Positions 58,204 to 64,000 of a stretch of 64,000 nt of DNA are shown here, piece after piece; position 1 is the stretch's first letter, and each line of letters opens with the position of its first letter. The stretch is from Streptomyces sp. B21-083. GTDB taxonomy: Bacteria > Actinomycetota > Actinomycetes > Streptomycetales > Streptomycetaceae. The stretch is taken from positions 3,224,001 through 3,288,000 of the forward strand of contig NZ_JARUND010000002.1 in the NCBI RefSeq assembly GCF_036898825.1, written 5' to 3'. The translations under genes were made by a program, and so were the position numbers. The notes beneath the pieces were generated by a model. The model was not told the DNA's origin. It made no database searches and saw only the letters and a list, made by a program, of their open reading frames with translations.

Positions 58204-59105
58204 TGGACTTCCTCGACTACGCCTTCATGCAGCGGGCCCTGCTGGCCGCGGTGCTCGTCGGCATCACGGCCCCCGCGATCGGCATCTACCTGGTCCAGCG
58301 GCGCCAGGCGCTGATGGGCGACGGTATCGGCCATGTCGCGATGACGGGCGTCGGGCTCGGTTTCCTGCTGAACACCTCACCGGTGTGGATGGCGACGGGC
58401 GTCTCCGTCGTCGGCGCGGTGATGATGGAACTCATCCGCTGGTACGGCAGGACGCGCGGCGACATCGCCCTCGCGATGCTGTTCTACGGCGGGATGGCCG
58501 GCGGCGTGATGTTCATCAACCTCGCGCCGACGGGCTCGAACGCCAACCTCACCTCGTATCTGTTCGGCTCGCTCTCGACGGTCAGCGAGTCCGACGTGAC
58601 CGCGATCTGTGTGCTCGCGGCCTTCGTGGTGCTGGTCACCATCGGTCTGCGCCGGCAGCTCTTCGCGGTCAGCCAGGACGAGGAGTTCGCCCGGGTGACG
58701 GGCCTGCCGGTCAGGGCCCTCAACCTCCTCACCGCCATCACGGCGGCGATCACGGTGACGGTCGCGATGCGTGTGGTCGGGTTGCTGCTGGTCAGCGCCC
58801 TGATGGTGGTGCCGGTGGCGGCGGCCCAGCAGCTCAGCCGGAGCTTCGCGGCGACGTTCGCCATCGCGGTGGCGATCGGGGTCTCCGTGACGATCGGCGG
58901 GACGGTGACGTCGTACTACCAGGATGTGCCGCCCGGTGCGACGATCGTCCTGCTGACCATCGGCGCGTTCATCGCGCTGACCGCGCTGGCGACGCCACTG
59001 GCTCGTCGCCGGGCCCGTGCCGCGACCGCCGCGCAGGCGGCCGGGGACCCGGCGGAGTGTGTGATTCCGGCCAGCAGGGAAGCCGCCGGCAAGGCGGGCG
59101 TCTGA
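58203..59105 (+). CDS. znuB: Zinc ABC transporter permease ZnuB
   Basis: The ATG at 58203 shares one base with the znuC stop. The 300-residue protein has eight or nine membrane helices of the ABC-3 family, with QRRQALMGDGIGHVAMTGVG near the N-terminus, and FAVSQDEEFARVTGLPVRALN as the coupling region. It forms the membrane channel for zinc import. Its genes and the zur gene after it are on one strand, so the regulator may be partly co-transcribed. Confidence 0.94.
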   Translation: MDFLDYAFMQRALLAAVLVGITAPAIGIYLVQRRQALMGDGIGHVAMTGVGLGFLLNTSPVWMATGVSVVGAVMMELIRWYGRTRGDIALAMLFYGGMAGGVMFINLAPTGSNANLTSYLFGSLSTVSESDVTAICVLAAFVVLVTIGLRRQLFAVSQDEEFARVTGLPVRALNLLTAITAAITVTVAMRVVGLLLVSALMVVPVAAAQQLSRSFAATFAIAVAIGVSVTIGGTVTSYYQDVPPGATIVLLTIGAFIALTALATPLARRRARAATAAQAAGDPAECVIPASREAAGKAGV

Positions 59106-59164
59106 CCGCGCACGGTCCGGGCTGGCACAATGGCCCGGCAAGCGCAGACGTGAGGAGAACAACG

Positions 59165-59584
59165 GTGACGACGGCCGGCCCGCCCGTTAAGGGACGATCC
59201 ACCCGCCAGCGTGCCGCTGTGGCGGCGGCGCTGGACGAGGTCGACGAGTTCCGCAGTGCCCAGGAACTCCACGACATGCTCAAGCACAAGGGCGACTCGG
59301 TCGGTCTGACGACCGTCTACCGCACGCTGCAGTCCCTGGCGGACGCGGGTGAGGTGGATGTCCTGCGGACGTCGGACGGCGAGTCGGTGTACCGGCGCTG
59401 CTCGACCGGCGACCATCACCATCACCTGGTGTGCCGTGTGTGCGGCAAGGCGGTGGAGGTGGAGGGTCCCGCGGTGGAGAAGTGGGCGGAGGCGATTGCC
59501 TCGGAGCACGGGTTTGTGAACGTGGCTCATACGGTGGAGATCTTCGGTACCTGTGCGGAGTGCTCTGCGGTTGGGCGGGGGTAG
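59165..59584 (+). CDS. zur: Zinc uptake regulator Zur (Fur family)
   Basis: The GTG at 59165 follows GAGGAG, giving 139 residues. The winged helix is TRQRAAVAAALDEVDEFRSA with VGLTTVYRTLQSL, then the metal-binding domain with HHHHLVCRVCGK and the second Cys pair in CAECSAV, which form structural and regulatory zinc sites. Zinc-loaded Zur represses zinc uptake genes, here most directly znuA through the sites at 56378-56414. The family also includes Fur and PerR, but genome position makes Zur by far the best call. Confidence 0.95.
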   Translation: MTTAGPPVKGRSTRQRAAVAAALDEVDEFRSAQELHDMLKHKGDSVGLTTVYRTLQSLADAGEVDVLRTSDGESVYRRCSTGDHHHHLVCRVCGKAVEVEGPAVEKWAEAIASEHGFVNVAHTVEIFGTCAECSAVGRG

Positions 59585-59610
59585 GTTCCGTTCGGTTTTG
59601 TCCGCGGGCT

Positions 59611-59738
59611 CGTTGTGGCTTGTCGCGCAGTTCCCCGCGCCCCTTGATGTGCGGGTGCGTTGTGGCTTGTCGCGCCGTTCCTCGCGCCCCTTGATGTGCG
59701 GGTGCGTTGTGGCTTGTCGCGCCGTTCCCCGCGCCCCT
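59611..59738. repeat. Tandem array of a 47-bp unit built on the streptomycete hairpin repeat
   Basis: Units begin at 59611, 59658 and 59705, exactly 47 bp apart. Each contains CGTTGTGGCTTGTCGCGC, CGCGCCCC and a linker TTGATGTGCGGGTG (the last unit is incomplete). The second and third units share GCCGTTCC where the first has GCAGTTCC. This is a local duplication of the element also seen at 43233, 48711 and 48793. Confidence 0.8.
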
Positions 59739-59774
59739 GACTACGCCCGTCAGCACGTCCGGTACCTTCGCTCG

Positions 59775-61010
59775 GTGGGCGATCTCAGGGAACAAGATGA
59801 TCAGCTGAACTCTGTCTCCCTGGGGCGGGGGTTTCGGTGGTTGTGGGCTGCTTATGCCACCAGTCTGGCCGGGACCTGGCTCGCGTTCGACTCGTTTCCG
59901 TTGATCGCGGTTCTGGTGCTGCATGTGGGGCCCGCGCAGGTGTCGTTGCTGGCCGCCGCCGGGCTGGCCGTCGGGGCGGTGGTGGCTGTGCCGCTCGGGC
60001 CCTGGGTGGAGTTCCGGCGTAAGCGGCCGGTGATGGTCGCGATGGATCTCGTCCGGTTCGGGGCGCTCCTCACCGTCCCCCTCGCCTACGCGCTCGGCGT
60101 GCTCTCCTTCGGTCAGCTCGTGGTGGTGGCCGTCGTGGTCGCCGCCGCCGACATCACCTTCACCGCAGCCAGCGGGGCCTGCCTCAAGGCGCTGCTCCCG
60201 CCGTCCCAACTCCTCGTCGCCAACGGCCGGTTCGAGTCGACGATGTGGACGGCGAGCGTGCTCGGGCCGCCGCTGGGCGGGGCTGCCATCGCGCTGCTCG
60301 GACCGGTGACCACGGTGGTCGCGAACGCGGTGAGCTTTCTGCTGTCGGCGGCCGGGATCCGGGCTATGGGGGGACAACCAGAACCTCGCCCGGAACGGGG
60401 GCCTCGGACCCGGGTACGCGCCGGTGACCTGGTCGACGGGTGGCGGTTCATCCTGGCCGATCCGGCGCTACGGCCCCTGTTCCTCAACACCGTGCTGGTC
60501 AGCGGGCTGATCATGGCGACGGCTCCACTGGTCGCCGTCCTCATGCTCGGGCGGTTCGGTTTCGCGCCCTGGCAGTACGCCCTCGCCTTCGCGGTGCCCT
60601 GCACCGGCGGCCTCATCGGTTCGCGCCTGTCCCGGCCGCTCGTGGCGCGGTACGGCCGGCGCCGGATCATGCGCACCTTCGGGACGCTGCGGGTGTGCTG
60701 GCCGGTCGGGATGGTGTTCCTGCACGGCGGCACGTCAGGGCTCGTCCTGGTGATGGTCGTGCAACTCGGGCTGATCACGAGCATGGGCGTGTTCAACCCG
60801 GTGTACGCCACCTACCGGCTCCAGCACACTCCGGCCGACCGGGTCGCCCGCACCCTCTCCGCCTGGTCGGTGTCCAGCAAGCTGACCATCGCGGCGCTGA
60901 CCGCGCTGTGGGGACTGCTGGCGGCACTCACCACACCCCTGACCGCCGTCGGCGCCGCGGGCGTCCTGATCCTCGCGACTCCGCTGCTGCTTCCCCGTAT
61001 CGAGGACTGA
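59775..61010 (+). CDS. MFS transporter (DHA3/enterobactin-exporter-like)
   Basis: The GTG at 59775 gives 411 residues; the frame upstream runs through the tandem repeat and is unlikely to be translated. The protein has about 12 membrane helices and resembles the DHA3 type of major facilitators: WLWAAYATSLAGTWLAFDSF, GPWVEFRRKRPVMVAMDLVR (motif A), a long central loop with MGGQPEPRPERGPRTRV, and SRLSRPLVARYGRRRIMR. It probably exports a drug or siderophore-like compound. No regulator is adjacent. Confidence 0.87.
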   Translation: MGDLREQDDQLNSVSLGRGFRWLWAAYATSLAGTWLAFDSFPLIAVLVLHVGPAQVSLLAAAGLAVGAVVAVPLGPWVEFRRKRPVMVAMDLVRFGALLTVPLAYALGVLSFGQLVVVAVVVAAADITFTAASGACLKALLPPSQLLVANGRFESTMWTASVLGPPLGGAAIALLGPVTTVVANAVSFLLSAAGIRAMGGQPEPRPERGPRTRVRAGDLVDGWRFILADPALRPLFLNTVLVSGLIMATAPLVAVLMLGRFGFAPWQYALAFAVPCTGGLIGSRLSRPLVARYGRRRIMRTFGTLRVCWPVGMVFLHGGTSGLVLVMVVQLGLITSMGVFNPVYATYRLQHTPADRVARTLSAWSVSSKLTIAALTALWGLLAALTTPLTAVGAAGVLILATPLLLPRIED

Positions 61011-61021
61011 TCGAGGACTGA

Positions 61022-61056
61022 GGGCCCCTGAGGGGTACCGACGGGTAGCGGGGCCC
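61022..61056 (+). terminator. Hairpin after the MFS gene
   Basis: GGGCCCC and GGGGCCC form a 7-bp stem with a 21-nt loop, beginning 11 bases after the stop. The rest of the gap to 61254 has one AT-rich run (TTATTTTTTACTGACATGC, about 61087) that may be part of the promoter of the next gene. Confidence 0.55.
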
Positions 61057-61254
61057 CGTCGTCCGCACAGGGATAACCCTCGACCTCTTATTTTTTACTG
61101 ACATGCACTCCTCAAAGCTGCCACTCTTCCGGCAGCCATCCCCCACGTCTCATGCACATCACACACTGCTCAGCTCATCCCGGGCGGCACACCCCCGTTC
61201 GCCCGGTTCTGTTTCCGGCCGCAGAAGGCGCGGCCGTCGCAGGAGGAGTCTCGA

Positions 61255-63681
61255 GTGAGACGAAAGTCCAGCAACACCCCCCACAGATCCGGCCGCACCA
61301 ACAAGGCCACCGCGGCCGGCGCCCTGCTCGCCACCGCCACTCTCCTGGCCGTGGGCGTGCAGACGGTCCCCGCCGCCGCCAAGCCCGCGGCCCCGGCACC
61401 GAGTCCGCTGCGCGCCGGCGCACTCCAGGCGAAGCTCACCCCCGCCCAGCGCGCGGCGCTGATCAGGACCGCGGCGCAGACGACGACGCGGACCGCCGGC
61501 ACCCTGGGCCTCGGCGCCAAGGAGAAGCTGGTCGTCAAGGACGTCAGCAAGGACGCCGACGGCACCCTGCACACCCGCTACGAGCGCACGTACGCCGGAC
61601 TGCCGGTCCTCGGCGGCGACCTCGTCGTGCACACCCCGCCCGCCTCGAAGGCCACGGGCACGGTGAGCAGCACGTTCAACTCGCGGCGGACCATCTCGGT
61701 CGCGTCCACGACCCCCACGTTCGCCAAGTCGGCCGCCGAGACGAAGGCGCTCGGCGCGGCCAAGGCGCTGGACGCGGAGAAGGCCACCACCGACAGCGCC
61801 CGCAAGGTGATCTGGGCGGGCAACGGTACGCCGAAGCTGGCCTGGGAGACGGTGATCGGCGGACTCCAGGACGACGGCACACCGAGCCAGCTGCACGTCA
61901 TCACGGACGCTCGGACCGGCGCGAAGCTGTACCAGTTCCAGGCCATCAAGACCGGCACCGGCAACAGCCAGTACAGCGGCACGGTCACCATCGGGACGAC
62001 GCTGTCCGGTTCGACGTACCAGCTGAACGACACGACACGCGGCACCCACAAGACGTACAGCCTGGGCAACGGCACCTCGGGCACCGGCACCCTGATGACC
62101 GACGCCGACGACACGTGGGGCACCGGGGCCGGGTCCAACACGCAGACGGCGGGCGTGGACGCGCACTACGGCGCCCAGGAGACGTGGGACTTCTACAAGA
62201 ACACGTTCGGGCGCAGCGGCATCAGGAACGACGGTGTGGCCGCCTACTCGCGCGTGCACTACAGCACGGCGTACGTGAACGCGTTCTGGGACGACTCCTG
62301 CTTCTGCATGACGTACGGCGACGGCACGAGCAGCACCCACGCGCTCACCTCGCTGGACGTGGCCGGGCACGAGATGTCGCACGGCGTCACGTCCAACACC
62401 GCGGGCCTCAACTACACCGGTGAGTCGGGCGGGTTGAACGAAGCGACCTCCGACATCTTCGGCACGGGTGTGGAGTTCTACGCGAACAACTCCTCCGACG
62501 TCGGTGACTACCTCATCGGCGAGAAGATCGACATCAACGGCGATGGTACGCCGCTGCGTTACATGGACAAGCCGAGCAAGGACGGTGGCTCGGCGGACAG
62601 TTGGTACTCGGGCGTCGGCAACCTGGACGTGCACTACTCGTCCGGCCCGGCGAACCACATGTTCTACCTGCTGTCGGAAGGCAGCGGCTCCAAGACCATC
62701 AACGGCGTGACGTACAACAGCTCGACGTCCGACGGTGTCGCCGTCGCGGGCATCGGCCGGGCCGCCGCGCTGCAGATCTGGTACAAGGCGCTGACGACGT
62801 ACATGACGTCCAGCACCACGTACGCCCAGGCGCGCACCGCCGCGCTGAACGCCGCCGCGGCGCTCTACGGCAGCAGCTCCACCCAGTACGCGGGTGTGGG
62901 CAACGCCTTCGCGGGCATCAACGTCGGCAGCCACATCACCGTGCCGACCAACGGCGTCTCGGTCACCAACCCGGGCAGCCAGTCGTCGACGGTCGGTACG
63001 GCGGTCAGCCTGGCGATCACGGCCAGCAGCACCAACAGCGGCTCGCTGACCTACGCGGCGACCGGTCTGCCGACCGGACTGTCGATCAGCGGCTCGACGG
63101 GCGCCATCTCCGGCACCCCGACCACCGCGGGCACCTACAGCTCGACGGTCACGGTGACCGACAGCACGGGCGCCACCGGTACGGCGTCCTTCACCTGGAC
63201 GGTCAGCACGAGCGGCAGCGGAACCTGCACCTCGGCGCAGCTGCTGGGCAACGCGGGCTTCGAGTCGGGCAACACCACCTGGGCCGGCTCCAGCGGCGTC
63301 ATCACCAACTCCAGCAGCCAGGCGGCCCGCACCGGCTCCTACAAGGCCTGGCTCGACGGCTACGGCTCCACCCACACCGACACGCTGTCCCAGTCGGTGA
63401 CGATCCCGAGCGGCTGCACGGGCACGAAGCTCACGTTCTACGTCCACATCGACACGGCTGAGACCACCACCAGCTCGCAGTACGACAAGCTGACGGTCAC
63501 CGCCGGTTCGACGACCCTGGCGACCTACTCCAACCTGAACGCGGCGACCGGCTACGTCCTCAAGACGATCAGCCTCTCGGCCTACGCGGGTACGACGGTC
63601 GCCCTGAAGTTCACGGGCGTGGAGGACTCCTCCCTCCAGACGAGCTTCGTGATCGACGACACGGCGGTCACGACCAGCTGA
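61255..63681 (+). CDS. Secreted M4 metallopeptidase with C-terminal Ig-like and carbohydrate-binding-like domains
   Basis: The GTG at 61255 follows AGGAGGAG, giving 808 residues. It has a signal peptide (ATAAGALLATATLLAVGVQT, cut near residue 43), an FTP/PepSY propeptide and an M4 catalytic domain with HEMSH at 372-376, Glu396 in GGLNEATSD 24 residues after His372, and LDVHYSSGPANHMFYLL. After it come a putative Ig domain (AVSLAITASSTNSGSLTYAA; GLPTGLSISGSTGAISGTPT) and a jelly-roll-like domain (LLGNAGFESGNTTWAGSSG to the end) that may bind polysaccharide or target the enzyme. It is closely related in its catalytic part to the 3084 protease. Confidence 0.95.
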   Translation: MRRKSSNTPHRSGRTNKATAAGALLATATLLAVGVQTVPAAAKPAAPAPSPLRAGALQAKLTPAQRAALIRTAAQTTTRTAGTLGLGAKEKLVVKDVSKDADGTLHTRYERTYAGLPVLGGDLVVHTPPASKATGTVSSTFNSRRTISVASTTPTFAKSAAETKALGAAKALDAEKATTDSARKVIWAGNGTPKLAWETVIGGLQDDGTPSQLHVITDARTGAKLYQFQAIKTGTGNSQYSGTVTIGTTLSGSTYQLNDTTRGTHKTYSLGNGTSGTGTLMTDADDTWGTGAGSNTQTAGVDAHYGAQETWDFYKNTFGRSGIRNDGVAAYSRVHYSTAYVNAFWDDSCFCMTYGDGTSSTHALTSLDVAGHEMSHGVTSNTAGLNYTGESGGLNEATSDIFGTGVEFYANNSSDVGDYLIGEKIDINGDGTPLRYMDKPSKDGGSADSWYSGVGNLDVHYSSGPANHMFYLLSEGSGSKTINGVTYNSSTSDGVAVAGIGRAAALQIWYKALTTYMTSSTTYAQARTAALNAAAALYGSSSTQYAGVGNAFAGINVGSHITVPTNGVSVTNPGSQSSTVGTAVSLAITASSTNSGSLTYAATGLPTGLSISGSTGAISGTPTTAGTYSSTVTVTDSTGATGTASFTWTVSTSGSGTCTSAQLLGNAGFESGNTTWAGSSGVITNSSSQAARTGSYKAWLDGYGSTHTDTLSQSVTIPSGCTGTKLTFYVHIDTAETTTSSQYDKLTVTAGSTTLATYSNLNAATGYVLKTISLSAYAGTTVALKFTGVEDSSLQTSFVIDDTAVTTS

Positions 63682-63711
63682 TCACCGCCCACTGACCAAC
63701 CCCCCACGGGT

Positions 63712-63757
63712 ACGGCTGCGGCACCCGGCGCCTTCCAGCGCCGGGTGCCGCAGCCGT
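63712..63757. terminator. Very long bidirectional terminator hairpin
   Basis: A perfect 20-bp stem (63712-63731 with 63738-63757) and a 6-nt loop lie between the convergent protease and uppS genes. This is the longest perfect hairpin I found in the window. Confidence 0.85.
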
Positions 63758-63788
63758 TCCACAGGAGGAGTCAGAAGGACCAAGGGGC

Positions 63789-64000
63789 TCAGACCTCCAG
63801 GTTGCCCTTCATGTCCCGCTGCATTTCCAGCAGTTGCTCATTCGGGACCGCGCCGCCGAACCGCCGGTCGCGGGAGGCGAATTCGACGCAGGCGCGCCAC
63901 AGGTCGCGGCGGTCGAAGTCCGGCCAGAGAACGTCCTGGAACACCATCTCGGCGTAACTCGACTGCCAGATCAGGTAGTTGGAGGTGCGCTGTTCTCCAC
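63789..64000 (-). CDS. uppS: Isoprenyl transferase / undecaprenyl diphosphate synthase, C-terminal end
   Basis: The last 70 codons of a leftward gene are visible, ending at the TGA at 63789-63791. They read [40 protein letters not shown] and end [20 protein letters not shown]...[15 protein letters not shown] is the C-terminal signature of cis-prenyltransferases of the UppS family, with Arg residues that bind isopentenyl diphosphate. The enzyme makes the C55 lipid carrier for wall synthesis. The start and catalytic Asp lie beyond the right edge. Confidence 0.93.
   Translation of the reverse strand, partial: GEQRTSNYLIWQSSYAEMVFQDVLWPDFDRRDLWRACVEFASRDRRFGGAVPNEQLLEMQRDMKGNLEV

Noticed and set aside
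59553-59774. N-terminal extension of the MFS gene through the tandem repeat
   Set aside because: The translation of the repeats (SLWLVAQFPAPL units) recurs at every copy of the intergenic element elsewhere and is not protein-like for a transporter.

Overview
The window looks like streptomycete chromosome. GC is very high, starts often use GTG or TTG, neighbouring genes are coupled through ATGA-type overlaps, and several families are typical of Streptomyces: DUF397/DUF5753 regulators, pfam04672 methyltransferases, class F sortase and M4 peptidases with FTP propeptides. Stop codons and motifs were read directly. Family names come from recognition by eye, because no database search was possible.

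Layout. 1-2.7 kb: leftward operon with an EboA-domain gene (cut by the edge), a TIM-barrel epimerase and a UbiA-like prenyltransferase, part of an ebo cluster. 3-6 kb: secreted M4 protease and a SAM methyltransferase. 6.2-10.8 kb: WhiJ/AbaA-type regulatory module, a possible toxin-antitoxin pair, and a lower-GC DUF1877 gene beside a frameshifted fragment. 10.9-13.2 kb: FMN reductase, then a secreted surface protein with a class F sortase. 13.2-18.5 kb: TauE exporter and an assimilatory nitrite reductase operon (FAD oxidoreductase, nirB, nirD). 18.5-25.7 kb: SDR, second pfam04672 methyltransferase, a TnpB-related remnant joined to a PhoX-like fragment, an orphan histidine kinase beside a dispersed repeat and a transposase tail, GNAT, phosphotransferase and GRDP-like genes. 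25.9-28.3 kb: second regulator/ATPase module. 28.3-31.1 kb: low-GC island with one large PfkB-like/AAA+ gene, short direct repeats at both ends and an IS5-type remnant.

From 31 to 64 kb the content is mostly core or common: MerR regulator plus membrane partner, ppdK, a ROK-regulated glucan operon, an LTA-synthase-like sulfatase, dusB, two DHA2-type MFS pumps (one facing its own MmyB-type regulator), an ABC transporter facing a two-component system, glyS, the zinc regulon znuA-znuC-znuB-zur with two Zur-box-like sites, another MFS gene, a larger M4 protease and the 3' end of an undecaprenyl diphosphate synthase gene.

The strongest candidate for something undescribed is the 28458-30713 gene. 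It combines a degenerate sugar-kinase-like module with an AAA+ ATPase and sits in a foreign-looking island. Other observations are a ~155-bp dispersed repeat whose hairpin stems covary between two copies, probable IS-associated loss of a response regulator, and leaderless promoters for merR and znuA. No rRNA, tRNA or CRISPR array was seen.
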